From the NCBI GenBank assembly GCA_035499295.1, contig DATJZG010000156.1, positions 23,988-87,987 of the forward strand: a DNA stretch of 64,000 bases, given 5' to 3'. How positions within the stretch are numbered: position 1 is the stretch's first letter; every line of letters begins with the position of its first letter. A program made the position numbers and the translations under genes. The notes below the pieces were generated by a model. It saw only the letters and a list, made by a program, of their open reading frames with translations. It did not search any database and was not told the DNA's origin. Shown piece after piece: positions 56,133-64,000 of this stretch. The stretch is from DATJZG01 sp035499295. Its GTDB lineage: Bacteria > Myxococcota > Myxococcia > Myxococcales > Anaeromyxobacteraceae.

Positions 56133-56162
56133 GAGACGAGGCCCCCGAGTGGGCCTCGTCTC
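56133..56162. terminator. Strong 12-bp hairpin, bidirectional terminator candidate
   Basis: GAGACGAGGCCC and GGGCCTCGTCTC, perfect over 12 bp with a 6-nt loop. It lies 34 bp past the stop of the minus-strand PH-like gene and downstream of the 55859-56132 segment. U-runs are poor on both sides (only TT on the minus strand), as is usual in GC-rich genomes. Confidence 0.65.
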
Positions 56163-56195
56163 GTGTCGGGCATCCCCCTAGCGACGGACGAGCAC

Positions 56196-57152
56196 CTACC
56201 GGCGGAGCCGGGACCGGACCTCCTCCGCGAAGGCGGCGGGGTCCTCGGGCGTTACCACCACCCTCCCGCCGTCGGTCTCGAGCAGCACCGCACCGCCGCG
56301 GCGCCAGGCGTAGAGCCGGAAGGAGCCGAGCGCCGGCCCCTTGAACTCGCCGAAGGCGAAGCGGCCTGCCGCCGTGCCGCGCGTCCGCACCCATCCGCGC
56401 CGCTGCTCGGCGGTGAGGGGGGTGGCGTCGCGGATGGAGTCGAGGGGGATCACGACGGGCCCGAGCCAGCGCCGCTCGATGCGCACCGCGTCGTCGTCGA
56501 CGCGCACCGAGAGGGGCGCCCGGCCGAACACGCTCCACCCCACCCCGAACGCGAGGAGGGCGACCGCCACCGCCGCCAGCGCCGGGGGGAGCCAGGCCCG
56601 CCGGGCGGACGCTCCCGCCCCCCCGGCGGGAAGCTCGGCGACCGCGCGCGGCGCCCGGGCGAGCACCGCCTCGACGAACCGCCCCGGCGGCTCGGGGGAG
56701 AGGACGAAGCGCCCCCGGGTGGTGCCGACGAGGACGAGCCCCTTCGTCCGGGTGGCGTAGAGCCGGAAGGAGCCGAGGGCGCGGCCCCAGAAGCGCCCGT
56801 AGTACCCGCAGAACCCGCTCGTCCCCCACACCCGGGTGCACCCGCGCAAGGCGCCGTCCGGGAGCGCGGCCACGGCGCGGATCTCGCCGAGCGGGATCCG
56901 GATCGAGAGGAGCGGACGCTCGACGAGCAGCTGGCCGGCGGTGAGCGAGAAGCGGCGCGGCGCCAGGGCCCAGGAGAGGGCCAGGACGGCCGGCACCGCG
57001 AGTGCCGGGAGCAGGGCGGGCCAGGCGGGGAGGCCGCTCTCGCGGATGGGCCCGGCCCACCAGAGCGCGAGGGCGCACGCCCCCAGGGCGACGGCGGCGG
57101 CGAGGAAGGTGGAAATGCGCAGCGAGCGGTCCCAGGGAGAGTCGAAGACCAT
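56196..57152 (-). CDS. Membrane protein with two PH-like domains
   Basis: A 318-residue protein. ATG 57152 follows GGAGGAA. Two membrane segments near residues 10-60 (FLAAAVALGACALALWWAGP and LLPALAVPAVLALSWALAP) precede a first PH-like domain (LLSIRIPLGEIRAVAALPDG, GRALGSFRLYATRTKGLVLV), a third and fourth hydrophobic stretch (about 195-215) and a second PH-like repeat (PALGSFRLYAWRRGGAVLLE). The recurring ALGSFRLYA string shows internal duplication. This resembles bacterial PH-domain (bPH) proteins, whose roles are mostly unknown. Nothing in its surroundings suggests a partner. Confidence 0.65.
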   Translation of the reverse strand: MVFDSPWDRSLRISTFLAAAVALGACALALWWAGPIRESGLPAWPALLPALAVPAVLALSWALAPRRFSLTAGQLLVERPLLSIRIPLGEIRAVAALPDGALRGCTRVWGTSGFCGYYGRFWGRALGSFRLYATRTKGLVLVGTTRGRFVLSPEPPGRFVEAVLARAPRAVAELPAGGAGASARRAWLPPALAAVAVALLAFGVGWSVFGRAPLSVRVDDDAVRIERRWLGPVVIPLDSIRDATPLTAEQRRGWVRTRGTAAGRFAFGEFKGPALGSFRLYAWRRGGAVLLETDGGRVVVTPEDPAAFAEEVRSRLRR

Positions 57153-57264
57153 GGGTTCCTCCGCTCCCCCTCCGCCCGGGGAGAGCATGGCCGCGGGCGA
57201 CCCGAACCGCAAACCCGCCGCTCCGCCGAAAGGGGCCCCCTCGAGCCGGGGCCCGGCGGCCGTT

Positions 57265-57762
57265 TCACTCCCGCGGGTGACACCCCACGCAGAATCGCTT
57301 CTCCACCGGGCCGCTCATCGGTCCGGCCAGGTGGAAGGTCTCCTTCGACGCCGGGTCGTGGCAGCTCAGGCACGTCACCGTCTCGTCGACGAGGACGAGC
57401 GCGGAGTTGAACTTCTCGGGGTCGCGGCGCAGGTTCGGGTGCAGGACCGGCTGGTAGGGGACGTCGAACACGTGGCCGTTGCGGGCGTCGGGGACCTCGG
57501 GCGTGCGGCTCCCGTCGTGACACCTGAGACAGTCGCTCGAGCGCGCCGCGCGCCGGTCCTTCACTCCCTCGAGCCTGCAGGGTTCCACCTTCCTCGCCTC
57601 CGGGGCCGGCTCCACCACCTCGTACTGCATGGGCTTCCCCGGCTCGACGACGATCCGCACCTGCCGACTCGGGGAGGCTCCCTCCGCCGCCGGCGCGGGC
57701 GGGTCGGACGCCCAGGCGCTGGCGGCGACGACGACACCGACGAGGATGGGAAGGACGCGCAT
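57265..57762 (-). CDS. Secreted tri-haem c-type cytochrome
   Basis: A 165-residue periplasmic protein. ATG 57762 follows CGAGGTGAGC. The signal is MRVLPILVGVVVAASAWAS. Three CXXCH haem sites are visible: SDCLRCHDGSRTPE (about residue 79), TCLSCHDPASKETFHLAGP (about 133) and RFCVGCHPRE at the C-terminus. Spaced histidines (NGHVFDVPY, LHPNLRR) can supply distal ligands. It looks like a small multihaem electron carrier of the doubled-CXXCH type, typical of metal- or nitrite-respiring relatives. No haem lyase or oxidoreductase partner is adjacent. It is divergent from the TetR gene by about 350 bp. Confidence 0.82.
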   Translation of the reverse strand: MRVLPILVGVVVAASAWASDPPAPAAEGASPSRQVRIVVEPGKPMQYEVVEPAPEARKVEPCRLEGVKDRRAARSSDCLRCHDGSRTPEVPDARNGHVFDVPYQPVLHPNLRRDPEKFNSALVLVDETVTCLSCHDPASKETFHLAGPMSGPVEKRFCVGCHPRE

Positions 57763-58066
57763 GCTCACCTCGCGCTCAGTGTAGTGCCGCGAGGCTCCGG
57801 GGCCAGGATCTCGCCCCCGTGGGCGAGTGGGAGGAGGTGGGCAGCGCGGAGAATCGCCTCCGATCCCGGGTCCCTGGGGAGGAGCGGCGCCGACGGGCGC
57901 GCCGCCTCCAGGGGGTCGTCCCGGCCGGCCCCCCCACCTTCGAGGGCCGGACCGGCGGCGCACTTCTCCCCCTCGCACCCGCCGCCGTCCCCGAACCCCG
58001 GGACGAAGGGCCGGCGAGAACCCCCTTCTTTCCTCGCGGCGCGGGCGGTGGCGGGATGCTAAAATA

Positions 58067-58080
58067 CGAGCAATCGCTCG
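58067..58080. promoter_or_regulatory. TetR-type palindrome CGAGC-AATC-GCTCG
   Basis: A 14-bp palindrome (5-bp arms) immediately after the AT-rich box CTAAAAT (58059-58065), 30 bp before the TetR start. Palindromes of the form CGAGCnnnnGCTCG are familiar for TetR autorepressors. It may also affect the divergent cytochrome gene. Confidence 0.6.
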
Positions 58081-58109
58081 CTTTGGCGGGTCCCCTCCCT
58101 AGAGCCTCC

Positions 58110-58781
58110 ATGGTCCGACGCATCCGCACCACGCCTCGCAAGGAGCCGGCACAGGAGCGGTCGCGCGTCACCTACGACGCCATCGTCGCCGCCACCGCCC
58201 GCGTCCTGGTGAAGGACGGGTACGACGCCCTCACCACCAACCGGGTCGCTCGCGAGGCGGGGGTGAGCGTCGGATCCCTCTACCAGTACTTCCCGGGCAA
58301 GGAAGCCCTGGTGGCGGCGGTGATGGAGCAGCACGCGGCGCGGATGCAGGCGCACATCGAGGAGCGCCTCCTGCACGTCGGCGCCTCCGGCCCGCTGGAG
58401 GCGGCCACCGAGATGATCCGGGCCATGCTGGAGGCGCAGCGCAAGGAGCCGCGCCTGCACCGGGCGCTCGCCGAGCAGGTTCCGCGCATCGGGGCCCTGC
58501 GGCGCCTGCACGAGCTCTACGGTCGGTACGAGCGCCTCATCGCCGCCTGGATGGAGGCGAACCGGGACCACATCGAGGTGAAGGACGTCGAGATCGCCGC
58601 CTTCGTGCTGGTGGCGGCGGTCGAGGGGCTCGTGAACCGCGTCCTCCTCGACCGCCCGGAGCTCGTCTCCACCGGGAAGATCGAGGAGCACATCCTCCGG
58701 CTCGCGCTCGCCTACGTGGCGCCGTCGCTCGTGGCGCGCGTCTCCGCCGAAGGCGGCCTGGCGGGCAAGTCCCCGGCCTAG
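58110..58781 (+). CDS. TetR-family transcriptional regulator
   Basis: A 223-residue repressor-type protein. The N-terminal helix-turn-helix is AIVAATARVLVKDGYDALTT, then NRVAREAGVSVGSLYQYFPG, the classic TetR pattern (KEALVAAVMEQH follows). The C-terminal ligand domain is all helical with no known effector. ATG 58110 is taken as the start because the frame fits the family; the ribosome site is weak. An upstream palindrome suggests autoregulation. The target beyond its own gene is not visible; the neighbouring cytochrome and Sir2-LDH genes are candidates. Confidence 0.88.
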   Translation: MVRRIRTTPRKEPAQERSRVTYDAIVAATARVLVKDGYDALTTNRVAREAGVSVGSLYQYFPGKEALVAAVMEQHAARMQAHIEERLLHVGASGPLEAATEMIRAMLEAQRKEPRLHRALAEQVPRIGALRRLHELYGRYERLIAAWMEANRDHIEVKDVEIAAFVLVAAVEGLVNRVLLDRPELVSTGKIEEHILRLALAYVAPSLVARVSAEGGLAGKSPA

Positions 58782-58905
58782 GGCCTTCCCTCGCTCGCGA
58801 GGCAGAGCGCTTCTGCGAGTGCAGCTCCCACGCCCTCGAGACCCGCGGTCCCCGGTCGACAGCGGTCGGGGGGCGTGCTTATCTCCGGCGCGGAGAGCGG
58901 AACCG

Positions 58906-59739
58906 ATGGAGCTCCTCGAAGGCTACGCCGCCGTCGCTGCGGCGCTCCGCTCCGCCGCCGGGCTCGTCGTGGCCACCGGGGCGGGAATGGGGATCGACTC
59001 CGGGCTGCCGGACTTCCGCGGAGAGCGGGGGTTCTGGAAGGCCTACCCCATGTACGAGCGGCTGGGGATCTCCTTCGTCGACGCGGCGAACCCGGAGCGC
59101 TTCGAGGAGGACCCGGAGTTCGGATGGGGGTTCTACGGCCACCGGCTGGGGCTGTACCGCGCCACCGAACCGCACCGCGGCTACGCCCTCCTGCGGCGCT
59201 GGATCGAGCGCTTCCGCCTGCCCTGGTTCGCCGTCACCTCCAACGTCGACGGCCAGTTCCAGAAGGCGGGATTCGACGAGTCCCGCCTGGTGGAGGTTCA
59301 CGGTTCGATCCACCACCTCCAGTGCACCGCTCCCTGCAGCGACGACATCTGGGAGAACCGCGAGGAGGTCGAGGTCGACCTCGGCTCGATGCGCGCCCGG
59401 GGGTTGCCGCGCTGCCGCCACTGCCCTCGCGTGGCCCGCCCCAACATCCTCATGTTCGGCGACGGATCCTGGGTGCCGCACCGCAGCCACGACCAGCAGC
59501 GGCGCTTCGACGCCTTCCTGGAGGAACGCGGGGAGCGCCTGTTGGTGCTGGAGATCGGGGCCGGGACGGCGGTGGCCACCATCCGCTGGATCACCGAGCG
59601 GCTCGGGCGCGGCGAGGGGGCGACGGTGGTGCGGGTGAACCCGCGGGAGCCAGACATCCGGCCGCCGCACCTGGCCATGCCGGTGGGCGCGCTCGAGGCG
59701 CTCGCCGGGATCGACCGGGAGCTTGGGGGGGAAGGGTGA
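58906..59739 (+). CDS. Sir2-family NAD-dependent protein
   Basis: A 277-residue sirtuin-fold protein. NAD-binding GAGMGIDSGLPDFRG (residues 25-39), TSNVDGQFQKAGF with the catalytic-loop Asn-Asp-equivalents, and HGSIH with His132. Cys pairs CTAPCSDD (140/144) and CRHCPRVARP (about 168/171) can hold the structural zinc, and the nucleotide-exit segment reads RVNPREPDIRPP near the C-terminus. It would deacylate lysines using NAD+ or hydrolyse NAD. The insertion at WKAYPMYERLGISFVDAANP is typical of a bacterial subgroup. The stop overlaps the LDH start, so the two are translationally coupled, linking NAD+ use and lactate metabolism. Confidence 0.87.
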   Translation: MELLEGYAAVAAALRSAAGLVVATGAGMGIDSGLPDFRGERGFWKAYPMYERLGISFVDAANPERFEEDPEFGWGFYGHRLGLYRATEPHRGYALLRRWIERFRLPWFAVTSNVDGQFQKAGFDESRLVEVHGSIHHLQCTAPCSDDIWENREEVEVDLGSMRARGLPRCRHCPRVARPNILMFGDGSWVPHRSHDQQRRFDAFLEERGERLLVLEIGAGTAVATIRWITERLGRGEGATVVRVNPREPDIRPPHLAMPVGALEALAGIDRELGGEG

Positions 59740-60680
59740 AGATCGGGATCGTGGGGAGCGGCTTCGTCGGCTCCACCGCCGCCTACGCGCTCGTCCTGCG
59801 CGGCGTGGCCGCGGAGGTGGTGCTCGTCGACTCCAACCCGGCGCGGGCGCAGGCCGAGGCGGACGACATCTTCCACGCCGTCCCCTTCGCCGGGACGGCC
59901 GACGTCCGGGCCGGCGGGTACGCGGACCTGGCCGCGTCCCGGCTCGTCATCGTGGCCGCGGGCGTGAACCAGAAGCCCGGCGAGACGCGGCTCGAGCTGC
60001 TGGAGCGGAATGCCGCCGTCTTCCAGGAGGTGGTCCCGAGGATCCTGCGGCACGCTCCCGGGGCCATGCTGGTGGTGGCCACGAACCCGGTGGACATCAT
60101 GACCCACCTCGCCTCCCGCTGCGCCGAGGCCGAGGGGGTGCCGCGAGGCCGCGTCATTGGGTCGGGCACCACGCTCGACACCGCCCGGTTCCGCACGCTC
60201 ATCGCCCGGCAGGTGGGCGTCCACCCCCAGCACGTCCACGGCTACGTCGTCGGCGAGCACGGCGACTCGGAGGTGCTCACCTGGTCGGTGGCGACGGTGG
60301 CGGGGTTCCCGCTCAAGGCCTTCGCTGCCCGGCGCGGGGTGAGCTTCGACGAGAAGGTGCAGGGCGAGATCGACGCCGGGGTGCGACGCGCCGCCTACCG
60401 CATCATCGCCGGGAAGGGCGCCACCTACTACGGCATCGGCGGGGCCTTGGTGCGGATCGCGCAGGGCGTCCTCGGCGGTCAGCGCGCCATCCTCACGGTC
60501 TCGTCGCACCAGAAGGAGGTCGAGGGAGTGAGGGACGTGACCCTCTCCCTCCCGCAGCTGGTGGGCGCGGACGGGGTCACCGAGACCTACATGCCGCCCC
60601 TCGATCCGGAGGAGAGGGCCGCGCTCCGCCGGAGCGCGGAGGTCCTGCGCTCCGCACTCGATGGCCTCGGGCTTCCATAG
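59736..60680 (+). CDS. ldh: L-lactate dehydrogenase
   Basis: A 314-residue NAD-dependent enzyme that interconverts pyruvate and lactate. GTG 59736 overlaps the Sir2 stop (GTGA). The NAD site is KIGIVGSGFVGSTAAYAL (residues 2-19). The substrate loop GVNQKPGETRLELLERN carries Gln, the residue that selects pyruvate over oxaloacetate (Arg in malate dehydrogenase), and the catalytic His175 is in VGEHGDSEV. TNPVDIMTHL and the C-terminal helices match LDH. It is full length. The coupling to Sir2 is unusual and discussed as a finding. Confidence 0.93.
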   Translation: MKIGIVGSGFVGSTAAYALVLRGVAAEVVLVDSNPARAQAEADDIFHAVPFAGTADVRAGGYADLAASRLVIVAAGVNQKPGETRLELLERNAAVFQEVVPRILRHAPGAMLVVATNPVDIMTHLASRCAEAEGVPRGRVIGSGTTLDTARFRTLIARQVGVHPQHVHGYVVGEHGDSEVLTWSVATVAGFPLKAFAARRGVSFDEKVQGEIDAGVRRAAYRIIAGKGATYYGIGGALVRIAQGVLGGQRAILTVSSHQKEVEGVRDVTLSLPQLVGADGVTETYMPPLDPEERAALRRSAEVLRSALDGLGLP

Positions 60681-60764
60681 AGGGCCGGGGAAGCGGGTCT
60701 CCCCGGCGCCGGTTATCGCCTTCCCGGTGCGCCCCGCCCTCCCGCCCGAGGCCCGGAGAACCCG

Positions 60765-62939
60765 ATGCTCGCCTTCCTAGCGGCGCTCGCGCTCGCCACC
60801 TCCCCCGCGGCGGCCGCGCCCGCGCCGCCCCCCTACCCCGAGGCCCGGCGCGGCGAGGTGGTCGACGACTACTTCGGCACGAAGGTCCCCGACCCGTACC
60901 GCTGGCTGGAGGACGAGGACTCTCCGGAGACCGCCGCCTGGGTGCGGGCGGAGAACGCCGCCACGGAGGCCTATCTCGCCCGGATCCCCGAGCGGGGCGC
61001 CATCCGGGAGCGCCTCACGCAGGTCTGGAACTACGAGCGCTTCTCTCAGCCCGAGAAGAAAGGGGGCCGCTACTTCTACTTCCACAACACCGGGCTACAG
61101 CCGCAGGCGGTGCTGCACGTGGCGGCGGACCCGGCGGGAGAGGGGCGCGTCCTCCTCGACCCGAACGCGCTCTCGCCGGACGGGACCGTGGCGGTGGCCG
61201 GGACGGGGATCTCCGAGGACGGCCGGTACCTCGCCTACGCGCTCTCGGAAGCCGGCTCCGACTGGCTCACCTGGAAGGTGCGGGACGTCGACACCGGCCG
61301 GGACCTTCCGGACGAGGTTCGCTGGTCGAAGGCGAGCGGGGCCTCCTGGCGCAAGGACAACCGGGGCTTCTACTACTCCCGCTTCGACGCGCCGCGGCCG
61401 GGCGAGGAGCGGAAGGGGGTGAACCGGAACCACCAGGTCTGGTTCCACGCGCTCGGGACGAGGCAGTCGGAGGACGAGCTCGTCTACCGCCGCCCCGACG
61501 AGCCCGAGTGGTACCTCGGCGCCGAGGTGAGCGACGACGGGCGATGGCTCGTCATCGAGGCGAGGAAGGGGACGAGCCCGGAGTCGGCGGTCTTCGTCCA
61601 GGACCTCTCCCGGCCCGGGGCGAGCCCGGCGCCGCTCGTCGACCGCATGGACGCCGCCTACGCGTTCGTGGACGCGCGCGGGGACTCCTTCCTGCTCCTC
61701 ACCGACAAGGAGGCGCCGCGCAGGCGCCTGGTTTCCGTCCGTCTCGGCGCGCCCGACCCCAAGGACTGGACGGTGCTCATCCCCGAGGCGGGCGGGCGGG
61801 ACGTGCTCCAGCGCGTCTCGGCGGTGGGCGAGGCGCTCGTGGCGGTGTGGATGCGGGACGTGAAGAGCGCCGTCGACGTGCGCGACCCCTCGGGGAACAA
61901 GCTCTTCGACCTCCCGCTCCCGGGCATCGGCCTCGCGGCCGGCTTCGCGGGCAGGCGGGGCGACCCCGAGACCTTCTACGCGTTCACCGGGCCGACCACT
62001 CCCTCCACCGTCTACCGCCTCGACGTGCGGGAGCACTCGGGCACCGTGCTGCGCAGGCCCAAGGTGGACTTCGACCCGTCCGCCTACGAGACCCGCCAGG
62101 TGTTCTTCCGCTCCCGGGACGGCACCCGCGTCCCCATGTTCCTCGTCCACCGGAGGGGGCTCCGCCTCGACGGGAGGAACCCCACTCTGCTCTACGGCTA
62201 CGGGGGCTTCAACGTGAGCCTCCTGCCCTCGTTCAGCGCCGCCCGGGTGGTGTGGCTGGAGATGGGAGGCGTGTACGCGCTCGCCAACCTCCGCGGCGGC
62301 GGGGAGTACGGCAAGGAGTGGTACGACGCCGGCCGGCTTTCCAGGAAGCAGAACGTCTTCGACGATTTCATCGCCGCGGCCGAGTGGCTCTCCTCGAGCG
62401 GCATCACCCTGCCGGCGAGGCTCGCCATCCAGGGCGGGTCGAACGGCGGGCTCCTGGTGGGGGCGGTCCTGACGCAGCGCCCCGACCTCTTCGGCGTCGC
62501 GATTCCGCAGGTGGGCGTCCTGGACATGCTGCGCTTCCACCGGTTCACGCTCGGGTGGGGCTGGAAGAGCGACTACGGGTCCTCCGAGACCAGGGAGGGC
62601 TTCGAGGTGCTCCTCCGCTACAGCCCTCTCCACAACCTGCGGCCGGGGACCCGCTACCCGGCCACGCTCGTCACCACCGCGGACCACGACGACCGGGTGG
62701 TGCCGGCCCACTCCTTCAAGTTCGTGGCGGCCCTCCAGGCGGCCCAGGCCGGGGACCGCGCGGTGCTCGCCCGCATCGACACCCGGGCGGGCCACGGCGC
62801 CGGCAAGCCCACCCAGAAGGCGATCGAGGAACAGGCGGACCTCTTCGCCTTCACCCTCCACAACCTGGGGATGGAGCTCCCGCCCGGGTTCGGGGCGTCC
62901 CGCGCGGACGGGGGCGGAGGCGCGAAGGCGGCGAAGTAG
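60765..62939 (+). CDS. Secreted prolyl oligopeptidase (S9A)
   Basis: A 724-residue serine peptidase. The signal is MLAFLAALALATSPAAAAPA. A seven-bladed propeller (about residues 80-440; PYPEARRGEVVDDYFGTKVP at the start) precedes the alpha/beta-hydrolase domain. The catalytic triad is Ser559 in GGSNGGLLVGAVLTQ, Asp in the DHDDRVVP segment (about 643) and His677 in RAGHGAGKPTQK. It cleaves short peptides after proline, probably in the periplasm given the signal. ATG 60765 follows GGAGAACCC-like sequence. It is a single gene after the LDH gene. All catalytic elements are intact. Confidence 0.92.
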   Translation: MLAFLAALALATSPAAAAPAPPPYPEARRGEVVDDYFGTKVPDPYRWLEDEDSPETAAWVRAENAATEAYLARIPERGAIRERLTQVWNYERFSQPEKKGGRYFYFHNTGLQPQAVLHVAADPAGEGRVLLDPNALSPDGTVAVAGTGISEDGRYLAYALSEAGSDWLTWKVRDVDTGRDLPDEVRWSKASGASWRKDNRGFYYSRFDAPRPGEERKGVNRNHQVWFHALGTRQSEDELVYRRPDEPEWYLGAEVSDDGRWLVIEARKGTSPESAVFVQDLSRPGASPAPLVDRMDAAYAFVDARGDSFLLLTDKEAPRRRLVSVRLGAPDPKDWTVLIPEAGGRDVLQRVSAVGEALVAVWMRDVKSAVDVRDPSGNKLFDLPLPGIGLAAGFAGRRGDPETFYAFTGPTTPSTVYRLDVREHSGTVLRRPKVDFDPSAYETRQVFFRSRDGTRVPMFLVHRRGLRLDGRNPTLLYGYGGFNVSLLPSFSAARVVWLEMGGVYALANLRGGGEYGKEWYDAGRLSRKQNVFDDFIAAAEWLSSSGITLPARLAIQGGSNGGLLVGAVLTQRPDLFGVAIPQVGVLDMLRFHRFTLGWGWKSDYGSSETREGFEVLLRYSPLHNLRPGTRYPATLVTTADHDDRVVPAHSFKFVAALQAAQAGDRAVLARIDTRAGHGAGKPTQKAIEEQADLFAFTLHNLGMELPPGFGASRADGGGGAKAAK

Positions 62940-62987
62940 GCCGCGCCCCGCGGAGGCGCCGGTTATGATCGGCGGCGGGAGGGCAAG

Positions 62988-63968
62988 ATGCCGCCACGAG
63001 CCGAGGAGCCCCCTCGCGAGATCGCCCCGGGCGTGATCCTGGTCGACACCGGCTACCTGCGCCCCGGAGGCGCGGCCGCCTACCTGGTCCGGGGGCGGAG
63101 GAGCGCGGCGGTGGTGGAGACCGGCACCGCCCTGTCGGTGCCGCGCATCCTCTCCGCCCTGAGGCAGCACGACATGCGCCCGGACGAGGTGAGCCACGTC
63201 GTCGTCACCCACGTCCACCTCGACCACGCCGGCGGAGCCGGGGCGCTCTTGCGCGAGCTCCCGCGCGCGACGCTCGTCGCCCACCCGCGCGGGGCCCGCC
63301 ACATGATCGACCCCTCCGGCCTCGTCGCCGGAGCCGCCGCCGTCTACGGCGGCGAGGAGGCCCTCCGGCGCATCTACGGCGAGATCGCGGCCGCCCCTGC
63401 GGAGCGGGTGGTGGAGGCGCCGGACGGGTTCGTCCTCGACCTGGGAGAGCGTCCGCTGCGCTTCCTCGACGCCCCCGGTCACGCCAAGCACCACTTCGTG
63501 GTCCACGACGAGGCGACGCGGGGTTTCTTCGCCGGCGACACCTTCGGCGTCTCCTACCGGGAGACGGACGGGTCGAACGGCCCCTTCATGTTCCCGACCA
63601 CCACCCCCATCCAGTTCGACCCGCCCTCCCTGCACGCCTCCATCGATCGGATGCTGGCAGAGCGCCCGACGCGGATGTACCTCACCCACTTCGGGATGGT
63701 GGAGGGAGCCATCGAGCGGCGCGCCGAGGACCTCCACCGGGCCATCGAGGAGCACGTGCGGGTGGCGCTCGCCGCCCCGGCCGGCCCGGGCCGGCACGAG
63801 AGCATCCGGCGGGGGCTCGAGGAGCAGCTGCTGCGGTCGCTCGCCGCCCACGGGTTCGCGGGCGGCTCCGCCGAGGCGCTCTCCCTCTTCGCCGGCGACC
63901 TCGACCTCAACGCCCAGGGGCTCGAGTTCTGGCTGGCGATGCGGGGCAAGGCGCGCTCGCCGGGCTGA
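62988..63968 (+). CDS. Metallo-beta-lactamase-fold hydrolase
   Basis: A 326-residue cytoplasmic hydrolase. The metal motif is VVVTHVHLDHAGG (about residue 68, T-H-x-H-x-D-H), with further ligands at DAPGHAKHHFVVHD (about 164) and GFFAGDTFGVSYRE (about 180), and LTHFGMVEGA near the end. These give the usual two-metal site. The C-terminal 110 residues are helical and could be a dimerisation or substrate cap. No signal peptide. ATG 62988 follows GGGAGGGCAAG. It is close to the glyoxalase II/YflN-like branch; the substrate is unknown. It is the last complete gene in the window. Confidence 0.85.
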   Translation: MPPRAEEPPREIAPGVILVDTGYLRPGGAAAYLVRGRRSAAVVETGTALSVPRILSALRQHDMRPDEVSHVVVTHVHLDHAGGAGALLRELPRATLVAHPRGARHMIDPSGLVAGAAAVYGGEEALRRIYGEIAAAPAERVVEAPDGFVLDLGERPLRFLDAPGHAKHHFVVHDEATRGFFAGDTFGVSYRETDGSNGPFMFPTTTPIQFDPPSLHASIDRMLAERPTRMYLTHFGMVEGAIERRAEDLHRAIEEHVRVALAAPAGPGRHESIRRGLEEQLLRSLAAHGFAGGSAEALSLFAGDLDLNAQGLEFWLAMRGKARSPG

Positions 63969-64000
63969 GTTTCCCTCAGGAGCGCGGCGCCTCGGCGGCG

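Noticed and set aside
55975..56162. A tmRNA (ssrA) suggested by GTCGCAACAAACGAC
   Set aside because: No tRNA-like domain, no G-U acceptor, and the would-be tag has no proper ALAA-type end or stop.
50936..56173. A 1745-codon minus-strand frame
   Set aside because: It is antisense to both KimA-like genes and has no domain; long shadow frames are expected at this GC content.
1..64000. CRISPR arrays, rRNA or a replication origin
   Set aside because: No regularly spaced repeats, rRNA signatures or DnaA-box clusters were seen.

Overview
The window is very GC-rich DNA with frequent GTG/TTG starts and strong third-position G/C bias. It most resembles a member of the Myxococcota, probably near Anaeromyxobacter. 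This is inferred from gene content: the lspA-lgt pair is followed by a coiled-coil protein of a type I associate with myxobacteria, and there are MopE-like CxxGxDxxxDGxxD lipoproteins, DnrA/NtrC-style two-component genes and a multi-CXXCH cytochrome. No rRNA or CRISPR is present. There is one tRNA (Phe, GAA).

Layout. 1-6.9 kb is housekeeping: a cut lipoprotein, a RimK-like ATP-grasp ligase, then the tightly coupled ileS-lspA-lgt operon and a conserved coiled-coil protein. 7.1-10 kb is a small decayed island: tRNA-Phe, an IS21 istB fragment, one TPR/TolB-like membrane protein, and a 37-bp exact duplication of the tRNA 3' half marking the far end. 10.2-28.1 kb is mixed metabolism and regulation: a quinone-oxidoreductase-like enzyme, a molybdopterin oxidoreductase, hotdog thioesterases, a 2OG-oxygenase-like protein that lacks a metal ligand, two small zincins, a PAS-PAS histidine kinase fused to a receiver and hemerythrin, an aldo-keto reductase, a GNAT/LysR divergent pair, acetate kinase and an MFS exporter. 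28.3-38.4 kb is enriched in secreted and envelope proteins: a large Ca-motif lipoprotein, bacterioferritin, a GH44-like lipoprotein, a tautomerase, an outer-membrane barrel and a retropepsin-like/PDZ protein, with an IS110 fragment between. 39.4-41.7 kb encodes a betaine/choline/ergothioneine-type ABC importer whose binding protein is fused to the permease.

41.8-55.9 kb is a potassium-uptake island and the most interesting part. It holds a 27-residue membrane peptide, kdpF, kdpA, kdpB, kdpC, a truncated KdpD (only the N-terminal sensor/USP part), a separate membrane histidine kinase, a convergent sigma-54-dependent response regulator in place of KdpE, and two tandem KimA-like K+/APC transporters. 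Candidate -24/-12 promoters precede both the kdp operon and the regulator gene. A TGC-N5-GCA dyad (extended TGC-N4-TGCA-M-G) recurs upstream of kdp, twice between the regulator and the first KimA-like gene, and once before the second. Together these suggest a sigma-54/enhancer-controlled potassium regulon.

56-64 kb holds a PH-like membrane protein, a CXXCH cytochrome, a TetR repressor with its palindrome, a Sir2-type protein translationally coupled to L-lactate dehydrogenase, a prolyl oligopeptidase and an MBL-fold hydrolase. All family calls are from reading motifs; no database search was possible.
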